The translations under genes were made by a program, and so were the position numbers. From NCBI GenBank assembly GCA_903820745.1, contig CAIJIT010000256.1, positions 1 to 32,118 on the forward strand: a stretch of DNA of 32,118 nt, given 5' to 3'. The notes under the pieces were generated by a model, which was not told where the DNA came from, did not search any database, and was given only the letters and a program-made list of their open reading frames with translations. Below are positions 1 through 8,784 of the stretch, piece after piece. Source of the stretch: an uncultured Burkholderiales bacterium (GTDB taxonomy: Bacteria > Pseudomonadota > Gammaproteobacteria > Burkholderiales > Burkholderiaceae_C). Each line of letters starts with the position of its first letter. The stretch's first letter is position 1.

Positions 1-1
1 A

Positions 2-160
2 AGGCCAGACCACCCGGCCCCATTGCCGTTCAGCGCTCCAACCTTGTGGCGCAAGGTCAAGGCAGGCACGTTTCCCAAACCTGTGAAACTCTCTGAACGC
101 GTCACTTGCTGGAAAGTTAGTGAAGTGCGCGCCTGGATGATGGCGCAGGCCGTGGCTTAA
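2..160 (+). CDS. AlpA-family transcriptional regulator, C-terminal part
   Basis: Only the last 52 codons are inside the window; the start lies to the left. The frame encodes a stretch containing PTLWRKVKAGTFPKPVKLSE followed by a Trp-Lys-Val-Ser-Glu-Val-Arg-Ala-Trp run, the recognisable second half of the AlpA/excisionase-like winged HTH in which the recognition helix is followed by a basic wing and a tryptophan-containing helix. AlpA-type proteins activate integrase or excisionase genes of prophages and integrative elements. Its position just before a CHC2/DUF3987 module is the order commonly seen in integrative elements of Burkholderiales. The family assignment is by eye; the actual target promoter is unknown. 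Confidence 0.75.
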   Translation, partial: RPDHPAPLPFSAPTLWRKVKAGTFPKPVKLSERVTCWKVSEVRAWMMAQAVA

Positions 161-170
161 GGGTTGAGCC

Positions 171-487
171 ATGACCTTCGATCGCAACCGACTCCCTGAC
201 CCCACTACCTACTTTCAAAACCAAGGCCTGACTCTCAAAGGCCCTCGCTCAGCCAAGTGGAAAACCACCTCCTGCAATTTTCATGGAGGTTCAGACTCCA
301 TGCGCGTCCACCGAAGCCTACGCCACTCAGCCCGCGCCTTGCGTTGTCGGTGGTGGCGTTTGAATCGACGCTCGCCGCCGTGGCTGCAGGCAATGTGGCC
401 CACGGTGTGGCGCTGACCGATGCCGACCGGGCGCGCCTGATGGTGGCTGCCAATCGCATCAACCGATTGGTGGAGGCATTCGCATGA
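171..487 (+). pseudogene. CHC2 zinc-finger (primase-like) protein, internally deleted and frameshifted
   Basis: Two reading frames together resemble one gene. From the ATG at 171 the first frame gives a primase-type CHC2 zinc-finger start: YFQNQGLTLKG, then CNFHGGSDSMRV with the Cys-x2-His half of the finger. The expected second half (a Trp-Val-Cys-x2-Cys-Gly stretch) is absent. The C-terminal part continues in another frame, ending with ALTDADRARLMVAANRINRL and a stop at 487, which is the usual C-terminus of these small proteins. I infer that a segment of several dozen codons was lost with a change of frame around 300-345. Intact relatives are believed to be small nucleic-acid-binding proteins of integrative elements. 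The 3' end overlaps the DUF3987 start by ATGA, so the original coupling is preserved. The C-terminal frame could still be translated from the ATG at 257. Confidence 0.6.
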
Positions 488-2043
488 ACAAGCAGGACTA
501 CGAGCACTTCGCAGCCAGTTTGGACGCGATTGCCGGCCAATCAGTCACATGGGCAGCGCCCATGGAGATCAAAACCGATCTACCGTTTGCACCCGCATTT
601 GACGCGAAGGCACTGTTGCCCCCAACGCTTGCTGACTTTGTGTTGGACGAGGCCGACCGAATGCTTTGTTCCCCGGACTACATCGCGGCAGCGCTGGTGG
701 TGTGTTTGGGCTCAGTCATAGGCGCACGCTGTGGGATCAAACCCAAGCGCCGGGACGACTGGATTGTGACCCCGAATCTGTTTGGCGGCATCGTTGGTGA
801 TCCGTCGTCCAAGAAGTCGCCAGCCCTGGGAACGGGGACGCGCTTTCTCGATCGCCTGGAAGCCAAAGAGGCTGAAAAGTTGGAGGATGCCAAGAGAATT
901 TTCGCTGCTGAAACCGCCGCTTTTGAGGCACACCAGTCCGCCGTCAAGGCCAGCATGAAGAAGGCTGCGGGCGGTAAAGGCGACCGCCTCAAAATGGCCG
1001 CAGCCATTGCGGACCTGCAAGACCTCCAAGCCCCAGAAGAACCCAAGGAGCGGCGCTTCAAGTCCAACGATTCCACCGTGGAGAAGCTGGGCGATTTGCT
1101 GGTGCACAACCCGCAGGGCATGCTCGTCTACCGGGACGAGCTGATTGGCCTGCTTGCTTCCTGGGAAAAGGAAGGCAAGGAGAGTGACAAGGCTTTCTAT
1201 CTGGAGGGCTGGAACGGCACCGCCAGTTTCAACATTGACCGAATCGGTCGCGGCAGCCTGCACATTAAAAACCTTTGCATCTCCGTGTTCGGCGGCATCC
1301 AACCTGAATTACTGGAGCGCTACCTCGCCGGTATTGCCAACTCACTGGACAACGATGGTCGAATCCAGCGGTTTCAGGTGATGGTGTACCCCAACGCTGT
1401 CGCATGGGAATGGCGCGACCGTTACTCGGTCAAGGGCGCACGCGAAGCAGTTCGAGATCTGTTTGACCGGCTGGCCGTTTTTGACCCCGTGCTGGATGGC
1501 GCGTCACCGAGTGACGACTTTGTGAAGCTGCCGCACTTCTGTTTTGACGACGCGGCACAAGACATCTTTGTGGAATGGTGCACCGAGCTGCACAAGGTAC
1601 ACATCGCCAAGGAACAAAACCCGCTGATGCAGCAGCACTTTGGCAAGTTTGAAAAACTGTTCTGCTCCATCTCATTGATTCTGCACTTGGCAGAGGGCGC
1701 CATTGGCCCGGTGACGGCCACCAGCGCATTGCGTGCAGCCGCCTGGTGCGAGTATCTGACCGGCCATGCACTGCGCATTTATGGGCTGGTGGAGGCTGCC
1801 AAAGTGACCACGGCCCGCATGGTCAGCCGTCGACTGGCCGAGGGGAAGCTGAGTGACGGCTTTACCGTGCGGGATCAGGTGCGCAAGCAATGGTCCGGCG
1901 TCATCACCACCTTACAGGCCGAAACCGCCCTGGCCATTCTGGAGGAAAACGGCCATGTGCAAAGCCAAGACGGCATCAACACGCTGGGCAGGCCGACTGT
2001 CCGCTATGACATCAACCCTCAAATCAAGGGGGTGGAGCGGTGA
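484..2043 (+). CDS. DUF3987 domain protein (mobile-element primase/helicase-like)
   Basis: The 519-residue product belongs to the DUF3987 family, found in prophages and integrative elements and usually encoded next to AlpA and CHC2-type proteins. A P-loop-like segment is seen at residues 105-112 (GDPSSKKS), which departs from the classical GxxxxGK[ST] by having Lys-Lys where Gly-Lys is expected. A charged, coiled-coil-prone stretch follows at about residues 125-200, then a conserved YRDELIGLL segment near 218-226. The family is suspected to act in element replication, but no activity is established from the sequence alone. The start at 484 overlaps the stop of the preceding broken gene (ATGA), and its own stop overlaps a GTG start of the next remnant, so it sits inside an old operon. 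The gene itself appears intact. Confidence 0.85.
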   Translation: MNKQDYEHFAASLDAIAGQSVTWAAPMEIKTDLPFAPAFDAKALLPPTLADFVLDEADRMLCSPDYIAAALVVCLGSVIGARCGIKPKRRDDWIVTPNLFGGIVGDPSSKKSPALGTGTRFLDRLEAKEAEKLEDAKRIFAAETAAFEAHQSAVKASMKKAAGGKGDRLKMAAAIADLQDLQAPEEPKERRFKSNDSTVEKLGDLLVHNPQGMLVYRDELIGLLASWEKEGKESDKAFYLEGWNGTASFNIDRIGRGSLHIKNLCISVFGGIQPELLERYLAGIANSLDNDGRIQRFQVMVYPNAVAWEWRDRYSVKGAREAVRDLFDRLAVFDPVLDGASPSDDFVKLPHFCFDDAAQDIFVEWCTELHKVHIAKEQNPLMQQHFGKFEKLFCSISLILHLAEGAIGPVTATSALRAAAWCEYLTGHALRIYGLVEAAKVTTARMVSRRLAEGKLSDGFTVRDQVRKQWSGVITTLQAETALAILEENGHVQSQDGINTLGRPTVRYDINPQIKGVER

Positions 2044-2267
2044 TTACCTGGGCAGAACGCGCAAAGGCAGCAACCGCACAAAACGGTCGGATCGGTACAG
2101 CCAAAACTGACGAAACACATATTTCGAGACTTACGTCAGTTTTGGCAGTGCCGCCCCCAGCCATATTGGGAAAACACGATTTTGCAATTGGGATGATCGA
2201 AGATCCTGAACGCTGGTGCTGTCCAAATTCTTCGGCCATGACTGGGGCCGACGCCATCACGGTTTAG
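2040..2267 (+). pseudogene. Truncated integrative-element protein following DUF3987
   Basis: A GTG start overlaps the DUF3987 stop (GTGA). The 75-residue product has an N-terminal MITWAERAKAA, a Thr-Asp-Glu-Thr/Ser-Val-Leu linker and then DPERW-C-PNSSAM-TGA near the end. In elements with the same gene order I recall a longer protein in which this DP-x-RW-x-PxSSAM-x-G segment is followed by a domain of about 80 residues with Cys-x2-Cys motifs. Here the reading frame ends six codons after the segment and no continuation is visible in any frame. I therefore read it as the 5' remnant of that gene, cut where the unrelated flank of the defence cassette begins. Function of the intact protein is unknown. 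Confidence 0.5.
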
Positions 2268-2470
2268 CTTGTAATCGTTCGCGATGCTATTCGCTTCGAG
2301 GGGAACAACCGTTGGCTGCGAGCTGGGCGGTGACTTGAACAGGCTATCGGACAAGTCACTTGATATCTGTGGTGGCTGGTCGATAGAGTAAGGGCGATAA
2401 AGTCGCGCTAACCCGAATGGCTCAAATTTCTATTGACCACGAGCTACCAAGCATGGGCGATAGCAAGGCC

Positions 2471-2550
2471 AGGTAGGGGGTAGGAATCTCTACGGCCCAT
2501 GGCCAGTGATGCGTGCGCCTGCCAGGATTTTTGCGCGTGCAAATTGAAAA
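2471..2550 (+). repeat. Imperfect 80-bp direct repeat, left copy
   Basis: Aligned without gaps to 16458-16537, with about 68 of 80 bases identical by hand count. Best conserved parts are AATCTCTACG, GATGCGTGCGCCTGC and GATTTTTGCGCGTG followed by AAATTGAAAA. The first part is a short inverted repeat, GTAG-n-AATC-TCTAC here with one mismatch, and perfect in the right copy (GTAGA-AATC-TCTAC). The two copies bracket the whole nine-gene defence cassette. No transposase or integrase lies next to either copy, so the mode of mobility is unknown. Confidence 0.75.
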
Positions 2551-2624
2551 CAGGGGGGGCATGCTGCAGTGCAAATTGAGATTGCCGTAGCCTTTGTCTC
2601 AAGTCACCACGGCTGCTATCAAAT

Positions 2625-2691
2625 GGGGTAATCATCGAAATAAGGGGGTAATGCATTGTTCAAATACCCCAATACGTATTAAGATTACCCC
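2625..2691 (+). promoter_or_regulatory. Four GGGGTA boxes at 20-21 bp spacing upstream of fic
   Basis: GGGGTA occurs at 2625-2630 and 2645-2650 on the plus strand, and its complement TACCCC at 2665-2670 and 2686-2691. The starts are 20, 20 and 21 bp apart, close to two helical turns, so all four would face the same side of DNA. The first two extend to GGGGTAAT and the fourth to ATTACCCC. A weak promoter may lie inside (TTGTTC at 2656-2661, TAAGAT at 2680-2685, 18 bp apart), placing boxes 3 and 4 across it. Repression by a dimer-of-dimers regulator is a reasonable inference; the regulator is unknown, and the wHTH tail of Fic is one candidate. Confidence 0.5.
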
Positions 2692-2714
2692 AATTCCCCC
2701 ATATTTCATGCGCC

Positions 2715-3809
2715 ATGCACTCACTAACGCCGGACTACCTCGCCAAACTGCGGTTTGACACGCAGCAACTGGCAACGCTGCGCGCGCTGGGCGAGTACCG
2801 GGGCAAACAGCTTTTATATGTTGCGCAATCGCCTGAGGTGCTGAGCGACCTGCGGCAGGTGGCAGTTGTCGAATCGACGGAGTCCTCCAACCGACTCGAA
2901 GGTGTTGTCGTTGCAGCCCACCGACTCAAGTCACTGGTACTCAAAAACGCCACGCCCAAGAGCCGCTCCGAACAAGAAATCGCTGGCTACCGCGATGCCT
3001 TAGGGCTGATTCATGAAAGCGGAGAACAAATGCCCTTCTCAGAGGGCACGGTCCTGCAACTGCATAGCATCTTGTACCGCTATATGCCGCAGCCGGGTGG
3101 TCACTGGAAAGCCACCAACAACGACATCATTGAGCGCCACCCCGATGGCAGTTCGCGCATTCGATTTCGCCCCGTAGCGGCTCACCTCACGCCCATGGCG
3201 ATGACGGACACCGTTGCGCGCTACCTGTCAGCGCTAGATCAGCACCTGGCTGACCCGCTGGTTCTGGTGCCGCTGGTCATCCTTGATTTCTTATGCGTGC
3301 ATCCATTCCCTGATGGCAACGGCCGCATGGCTCGGCTGCTCACCTTGCAACTGCTCTACCACGCCGACTACACCGTGGGCCGCTTCATCAGTCTGGAGCG
3401 GATCTTTGAGGAATCGAAGGAGAGCTACTACGAGACGCTAGAGGCCAGCTCGCAGGGTTGGCATGAGGGCGCACAAAATATCGCCCCATGGCTCGACTAC
3501 TTTTGGGGTGCATTGCTGCGTGCCTATAAGGAATTCGAAGCACGAGTCGGTACCATCGAGCGAGGACGTGGTGCTAAAGGTGACCGGGTGCGGGCAGAAA
3601 TACTCAAGCGCAATCTACCTTTTTCTATTTCTGAAATTGAAGAAGCCTGCCCCGGCATCAGCCGCGACATGGTGCGGCTGGTATTGCGAACCATGAAAGC
3701 CGAAGGTCTGATTGCTCCGACAGGCAAGGGGCGCGGGGCAAGATGGGTCAGCCTTACCGTTAACCAAGCGACCGGCGCAATGCATCACAAAACCGGAACT
3801 CAAGCATAA
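2715..3809 (+). CDS. Fic family protein (class II, self-inhibited AMP-transferase)
   Basis: The 364-residue product has the complete Fic motif HPFPDGNGRMAR with HPFPDGNGR at residues 196-204; the His is the catalytic base and the Asp/Asn-Gly-Arg part binds the nucleotide phosphates and Mg. An N-terminal inhibitory motif of the form [S/T]xxxE[G/N] is seen as S58-N-R-L-E62-G63, which places it in class II, where Glu blocks ATP binding until it is displaced. The N-terminal DUF4172-like region precedes it. The C-terminus (about residues 295-350) looks like a winged helix-turn-helix (ISEIEEACPGISRDMVRLVL), typical of stand-alone bacterial Fic proteins. It is the first gene of the operon, 15 bp before hsdR. 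The usual reaction is AMP transfer to a Tyr/Thr/Ser hydroxyl; the target is unknown. A regulatory or toxin role within the cassette is inference. Confidence 0.9.
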   Translation: MHSLTPDYLAKLRFDTQQLATLRALGEYRGKQLLYVAQSPEVLSDLRQVAVVESTESSNRLEGVVVAAHRLKSLVLKNATPKSRSEQEIAGYRDALGLIHESGEQMPFSEGTVLQLHSILYRYMPQPGGHWKATNNDIIERHPDGSSRIRFRPVAAHLTPMAMTDTVARYLSALDQHLADPLVLVPLVILDFLCVHPFPDGNGRMARLLTLQLLYHADYTVGRFISLERIFEESKESYYETLEASSQGWHEGAQNIAPWLDYFWGALLRAYKEFEARVGTIERGRGAKGDRVRAEILKRNLPFSISEIEEACPGISRDMVRLVLRTMKAEGLIAPTGKGRGARWVSLTVNQATGAMHHKTGTQA

Positions 3810-3824
3810 CGAAAGCAAGAGCCC

Positions 3825-6206
3825 ATGGACAAATACCAGCTCACCGAGAGAGATATCTGCACCAAGTTCATTACCCCCGCGCTGGAAAGGGCAGGGTGGG
3901 ATATTGCAACTCAGGTTCGTGAAGAGTTTCCGCTCACTAAGGGCCGCATCATCGTCCGGGGCAAGTTACATACGCGAGCCCAAAACAAGCGTGCTGACTA
4001 TGTCTTGTTTCATCGACCCAACATGCCAATCGCGGTTATCGAGGCCAAGGACAATAAGCACTCTCTTGGTGATGGTATGCAACAGGGCCTTGGTTATGCC
4101 GAGATGTTGCAAGTGCCCTTCGTGTTCAGCAGCAATGGCGACGGATTTCTGTTCCACAACAAGATCGCCAAAGATGGTGTCATCGAGCGCGAATTGGCGC
4201 TCCACGAGATCCCCAGTCCCGACACGCTGTGGCAATGGTGGTCTGAACACCTTGGCCTAAACCCTGCACAGAGCGAGCTGGTTTCTCAGGACTACTACAG
4301 CGATGGCAGCAATAAATCACCACGCTACTACCAATTGCTCGCCATCAACAAAACCATCGAAGCTATTGCAAAAGGACAAAATCGCATCCTATTGGTCATG
4401 GCCACTGGCACTGGCAAGACCTACACCGCCTTCCAGATCATTTGGCGGTTGTGGAAGTCAAAGGCCAAAAAACGCATCTTGTTTCTGGCAGATCGCAATG
4501 TCCTGGTCGATCAGACCATGACCAACGACTTCAAGCCATTTGGCTCGGCCATGACAAAAATCCAGAAGCGGCAGGCCAATAAGTCATATGAGATATACCT
4601 CTCCTTGTATCAAGCCGTCACTGGCACAGAAGAAGAAAGCAATATCTACAAGCAATTCAGCCGTGACTTCTTTGACTTGATCGTGATCGATGAATGCCAT
4701 CGCGGCAGCGCGGCAGCAGATTCCGCATGGCGTGAAATTCTTGAATACTTTTCTGCCGCGACGCAGATTGGACTGACCGCCACCCCGAGAGAAACCAAAG
4801 AGGTTTCTAATATCGATTACTTTGGCGTGCCGATATACACCTACTCGCTGCGTCAAGGCATTGACGACGGCTTTCTCGCTCCCTACAAAGTTGTACGCAT
4901 CGATCTGGATAAAGATCTTGCCGGCTGGCGCCCGGACAAGGGCATGCTTGATAAGCACGGCAATGAAATTGAGGACCGCATCTATAACCAGCGTGATTTT
5001 GATAAAAATCTCGTGCTGGAAAAGCGCACGGAATTGGTCGCTAAGAAAATCAGTGACTTCCTCAAGCAAACTAATCGCTTCGATAAAACCATCGTTTTCT
5101 GCGACAACATTGATCACGCCGAGCGGATGCGCCAGGCGCTTGCAAATGAAAATGCAGATCTCGTCGCCCAGAATTACAAGTACATCATGCGTATCACCGG
5201 TGATAACGAAGAAGGCAAGGCCGAACTCGATAACTTTATCTTTCCGGAGTCCAAGTACCCAGTCATTGCGACCACCTCCAAATTGATGACAACTGGCGTG
5301 GACGCCCAAACATGCAAGCTTATCGTGCTGGATCAGCGCATCCAGTCCATGACCGAGTTCAAGCAGATCATTGGCCGTGGCACGCGCATCAACGAGGATT
5401 ACGACAAGTACTACTTCACCATCATCGATTTTAAGAAGGCTACCGAACTGTTCGCCGACCCTGATTTCGATGGTGATCCGGTGCAAATTTACGAGCCTAA
5501 GGGTGATGAATCGCCTGTCCCACCTGATGATGACGAAAGCACGCCAACTGCGGATGGCTTCACTTACCCTCCGGCTGAAGAGTCGCCGTGGTCTGGCGTC
5601 GCCGAGCCGCGTCCGGGCGAAGAGGGCGCTGGCATTCGCCGCTATGTCGTCGCAAATGTTGAAGTCAAAGTTGCATCCGAGCGGGTGCAGTACTTCGATG
5701 CCAACGGAAAACTGATTACCGAATCACTCAAGGACTACACGCGCCGCGCACTCGCGAAAGAATTCAGTTCCCTGGATGATTTTTTACGTCGTTGGAACAG
5801 TGCCGACAAAAAGCAAGCCATCATTGACGAATTGGCCAACGAGGGGGTTTTCTTCGCGGCGCTGGCTGAAGAGATAGGCCGCCAGTCAGGCAAGGAATTC
5901 GACCCATTTGATCTGGTCTGCCATGTGGCATGGGATCAACCTCCGCTTACCCGCAAAGAGCGCGCCGAGCAGGTGAAGAAGCGCGATTACTTCACGCGCT
6001 ATGGCGAACAAGCGCAGCGTGTGCTGAAGGCCTTGCTCGAGAAATATGCCGATGAAGGTGTCGGCCCGATTGAGGAAACGCAAATCCTCACCATAGCCCC
6101 CTTCACCAGTTTCGGCACCCCCATTGAAATTATTCGCGCCTTTGGCGGGCTGGATCATTACCAGCACGCCGTGCATGAACTCGAACAAGCGCTCTATTGC
6201 GCATAA
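3825..6206 (+). CDS. hsdR: Type I restriction endonuclease subunit R
   Basis: The 793-residue HsdR is of the EcoEI/EcoR124-like shorter type. The N-terminal nuclease domain has the PD-(D/E)xK pattern D58 ... E73-A-K75. The SF2 translocase motor follows: Walker A ATGTGKT at residues 193-199, DECH box at 289-292, and the GLTATP motif III shortly after. The second RecA domain contains the QIIGRGTR motif VI. The C-terminal part is the EcoEI_R_C-like helical region that docks to the methylase core. HsdR needs HsdM and HsdS to bind DNA; with them it translocates and cleaves unmethylated DNA at a distance. The ATG at 3825 is preceded by AAGAG at suitable distance. All catalytic motifs are intact although hsdM downstream is frameshifted. 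Confidence 0.95.
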   Translation: MDKYQLTERDICTKFITPALERAGWDIATQVREEFPLTKGRIIVRGKLHTRAQNKRADYVLFHRPNMPIAVIEAKDNKHSLGDGMQQGLGYAEMLQVPFVFSSNGDGFLFHNKIAKDGVIERELALHEIPSPDTLWQWWSEHLGLNPAQSELVSQDYYSDGSNKSPRYYQLLAINKTIEAIAKGQNRILLVMATGTGKTYTAFQIIWRLWKSKAKKRILFLADRNVLVDQTMTNDFKPFGSAMTKIQKRQANKSYEIYLSLYQAVTGTEEESNIYKQFSRDFFDLIVIDECHRGSAAADSAWREILEYFSAATQIGLTATPRETKEVSNIDYFGVPIYTYSLRQGIDDGFLAPYKVVRIDLDKDLAGWRPDKGMLDKHGNEIEDRIYNQRDFDKNLVLEKRTELVAKKISDFLKQTNRFDKTIVFCDNIDHAERMRQALANENADLVAQNYKYIMRITGDNEEGKAELDNFIFPESKYPVIATTSKLMTTGVDAQTCKLIVLDQRIQSMTEFKQIIGRGTRINEDYDKYYFTIIDFKKATELFADPDFDGDPVQIYEPKGDESPVPPDDDESTPTADGFTYPPAEESPWSGVAEPRPGEEGAGIRRYVVANVEVKVASERVQYFDANGKLITESLKDYTRRALAKEFSSLDDFLRRWNSADKKQAIIDELANEGVFFAALAEEIGRQSGKEFDPFDLVCHVAWDQPPLTRKERAEQVKKRDYFTRYGEQAQRVLKALLEKYADEGVGPIEETQILTIAPFTSFGTPIEIIRAFGGLDHYQHAVHELEQALYCA

Positions 6207-6230
6207 CAAATACCTATTGGAACCAAGCTT

Positions 6231-7696
6231 ATGTCTATCGGCACACTGATAAAAACTATTCAAGACATCATGCGCAAGGATGTTGGCGTCGATGGCGACG
6301 CCCAGCGCATTAGTCAGATCGTATGGCTGCTTTTTCTGAAAATCTTTGACGACAAAGAACAGGAATGGCAACTCACCATTCCCGGCTACAAGTCGCCACT
6401 GCAAAGCCGGTTCCGCTGGAGCAACTGGGCCAAGGATGCCGAAGGGATTACCGGCGAGGAACTGATTGACTTCGTCAACAACGAACTCTTCCCATCACTG
6501 AAAAAGCTGGCGACTGCAGCAGGCGTGTCGCCCAGCGGCAGAGTAGTTGGCTCGGTATTTGAGGATGCCTACAACTACATGAAGTCGGGCACCCTCCTCC
6601 GTCAGGTGATCAATGCCATTGAAAGCGATGTCGATTTCAACTCCTCGTCTGATCGTCATCTGTTCAATGACATCTACGAAAAAATCCTCGCTGATCTGCA
6701 GTCAGCCGGTAACGCTGGCGAGTACTACACGCCGCGCGCAGTCACTCAGTTCATGGTGGACACTCTCAACCCTCAATTGGGTGAGAGCGTGCTTGACCCA
6801 GCCTGCGGCACCGGTGGATTTCTCACCTGCACCATTGATCACCTCAAAGCTCAGGTCAAAACAGCGGCGGATCGCACCACGCTGCAAGACTCCATCCACG
6901 GCGTGGAGAAAAAGCCATTGCCGCACATGCTGGCCATGACCAACCTCATGCTGCACGGAATCGATGTGCCCAGCAACATCCGCCATGACAACACACTGAG
7001 TCGTCCACTCAAGGCTACGGGCCCAGAGACCGGATTGACATCATTCTCACCAACCCGCCCTTTGGCGGCATGGAAGAAGATGGCATCGAGAACAACTTCC
7101 CGAGGAAGTATCCGACCCGCGAGACCGCTGACTTGTTCATGGCACTGATCATGCACCTGCTCAAACACGACACCGGCCGTGCCGCCGTCGTGCTGCCTGA
7201 TGGCTTCCTGTTTGGCGAGGGTGCCAAAACCACGCTGAAACGGGAACTGTTGGAAGAGTTCAACCTGCACACCATCGTTCGTTTGCCCAAGGGTGTGTTC
7301 GCCCCCTACACCAGCATCGCGACCAATGTGCTGTTCTTCGAAAAGGGCGAGCCAACCAAGGATGTATGGTTCTTCGAGCACCCGTACCCGGACGGCTACA
7401 AGAGCTACTCCCGCTCCAAGCCTTTAGACATCAAAGAGTTCGATCTTGAAAAAGCCTGGTGGGGTGGCCCCACGCGCAAGGGTCGCAAGGCGACTGAAAA
7501 CGCTTGGAAGATTTCCGCTGCCGATATCGCCGCGCGCAACTACAACCTCGACTGCAAGAACCCCCACGCTGTAGAGATCAACCACCGCGCCCCAGCCGAC
7601 TTGATGGTGGAATACCAGGAAATCACCCGCCAATTTGCAGAGGCACAGAATGCTCTTAAGGCAGAGTTAATGCAAGCACTCGGTGGCAGGGCATGA
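6231..7696 (+). pseudogene. hsdM: Type I modification methylase subunit M, one-base frameshift
   Basis: The first frame (from ATG 6231) encodes the HsdM N-terminal helical domain and the SAM-binding motif I DPACGTGGF. At 7011-7020 the reading is AAG GCT ACG and the frame changes: the product leaves the conserved track and runs to a stop at 7148. In the +2 frame the conserved catalytic motif NPPFGG and the rest of HsdM continue to 7696. Adding one base between 7014 and 7015 (AAG GNC TAC) would restore a continuous 488-residue protein, the usual length. There is no slippery heptamer or long homopolymer at the break, so programmed frameshifting is unlikely. The C-terminal half could start at the ATG at 7070 but would lack the SAM-binding motif. 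Either the system is dead or the base was missed in sequencing. The stop overlaps the next start by ATGA. Confidence 0.9.
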
Positions 7697-8784
7697 GCGA
7701 CAGCGCACTGCAGCCTCCCAACTATGTGGCACTGCTGGGCGACATCAAGCAGCGCATCCGCCATGCGCAAACACGGGCCATGCTTTCGGTCAATTCAGAG
7801 CTGATCCGTCTCTACTGGGACATCGGTGCCCTGATCCACACGCGCCAACAGCAACAGGGCTGGGGCGCGGCGGTTATTCCGCACCTGGCTCGCGATCTGC
7901 ACAACGAACTGCCCGAAGAAAAAGGCTTCTCCGAACGCAATATCAAACGCATGCTGGCGTTTTACCGCGAATATGCTGATCTGGATTTTGTGCCACAAGC
8001 TGTGGCACAAATAGAGGCTGACCCAAAAGTGCCACAAGCTGCGGCACTTTTCTCATCGGAACTCATACTCGCACTGCCCTGGGGCCACCACGCCGAACTC
8101 ATGTCCAAAGTGAAAGACCCTGCCACTCGACTATGGTATGCGCGTGCCGCCATCGAAAATGGCTGGAGCCGCAGCATCCTGCTGATGCAGATTGAGTCTG
8201 CCGCACACCAGCGCCTGGGCAATGCCACCAGTAACTTTGCCCTGCGCCTGCCAGCCCCCGACTCGGATTTAGTACAGCAAACGCTGAAAGACCCCTACCT
8301 GTTCGACTTCCTTACGCTGGCCACCGGATTTCATGAGCGCGAACTGGAGACCGGCCTGATTGCGCATCTGGAGAAATTTCTACTGGAACTGGGGCAGGGC
8401 TTTGCCTTTGTGGGCCGCCAATACCACCTAGACATTGGCGAGCAAGACTTTTATATCGACCTGCTGTTTTATCACCTCAAGCTGCGCTGCTACGTGGTTA
8501 TTGAGCTCAAACGCGGTGATTTCAAACCCGAATACGCTGGCAAAATGAGTTTCTATTGCAGCGTGGTTGATGAGCAACTACGGCACGAAACCGACAAACC
8601 CACCATCGGGCTGATCCTATGCCAACAGCCCAATCGAGTCCTCGCAGAGTATGCCCTGCGCGGCGTCGATAGTCCCATTGGCGTCTCCGGGTTTGAACTC
8701 ACACGCGCCCTGCCCGAAACCCTGCAAAGCAGCCTGCCCAGTATCGAGCAGATCGAACAGGAATTGGGAGGCGAACATGAATAA
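7693..8784 (+). CDS. DUF1016/YhcG-type PD-(D/E)xK nuclease protein
   Basis: The 363-residue product has the N-terminal DUF1016 helical domain (LIRLYWDIGALI, then a Trp-Gly segment and LARDLHNELPEEKGFSERN, about residues 35-85) and a C-terminal PD-(D/E)xK nuclease fold with D256 ... E271-L-K273 (FYIDLLFYH followed by VVIELK). Residues in the active site are all present. Members are frequently found inside or beside type I restriction loci and are predicted nucleases, but their role is not settled. It is inserted between hsdM and hsdS with overlaps at both ends (4 nt with hsdM, 8 nt with hsdS), so it is translated as part of the operon. It could modify restriction or act as a separate defence nuclease. 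Confidence 0.9.
   Translation: MSDSALQPPNYVALLGDIKQRIRHAQTRAMLSVNSELIRLYWDIGALIHTRQQQQGWGAAVIPHLARDLHNELPEEKGFSERNIKRMLAFYREYADLDFVPQAVAQIEADPKVPQAAALFSSELILALPWGHHAELMSKVKDPATRLWYARAAIENGWSRSILLMQIESAAHQRLGNATSNFALRLPAPDSDLVQQTLKDPYLFDFLTLATGFHERELETGLIAHLEKFLLELGQGFAFVGRQYHLDIGEQDFYIDLLFYHLKLRCYVVIELKRGDFKPEYAGKMSFYCSVVDEQLRHETDKPTIGLILCQQPNRVLAEYALRGVDSPIGVSGFELTRALPETLQSSLPSIEQIEQELGGEHE

Larger units (their letters stand above)
2268..2714. other. Noncoding left flank of the defence cassette
   Basis: About 450 bp separate the truncated remnant from the Fic gene, and I see no convincing gene. It holds one copy of the 80-bp direct repeat (2471-2550), an 11-bp word GTGCAAATTGA present twice (2537-2547 and 2569-2579), and the GGGGTA box array (2625-2691) that forms the presumed promoter of the operon. 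The stretch 2268-2460 has no recognisable content. Confidence 0.6.

Noticed and set aside
4584-5486. A 300-codon open frame on the minus strand inside hsdR
   Set aside because: It mirrors the codon bias of the strongly conserved hsdR gene and has no recognisable motifs; hsdR motifs occupy the plus strand across the whole stretch.
7005-7025. Programmed ribosomal frameshifting in hsdM
   Set aside because: The site AAGGCTACGG has no slippery heptamer and no obvious stimulatory hairpin, so a lesion or read error is simpler.
8651-8776. Upstream ATG for hsdS
   Set aside because: It lies within the DUF1016 gene, and the HsdS N-terminus is recognisable only from 8777, where the starts overlap in the usual way.
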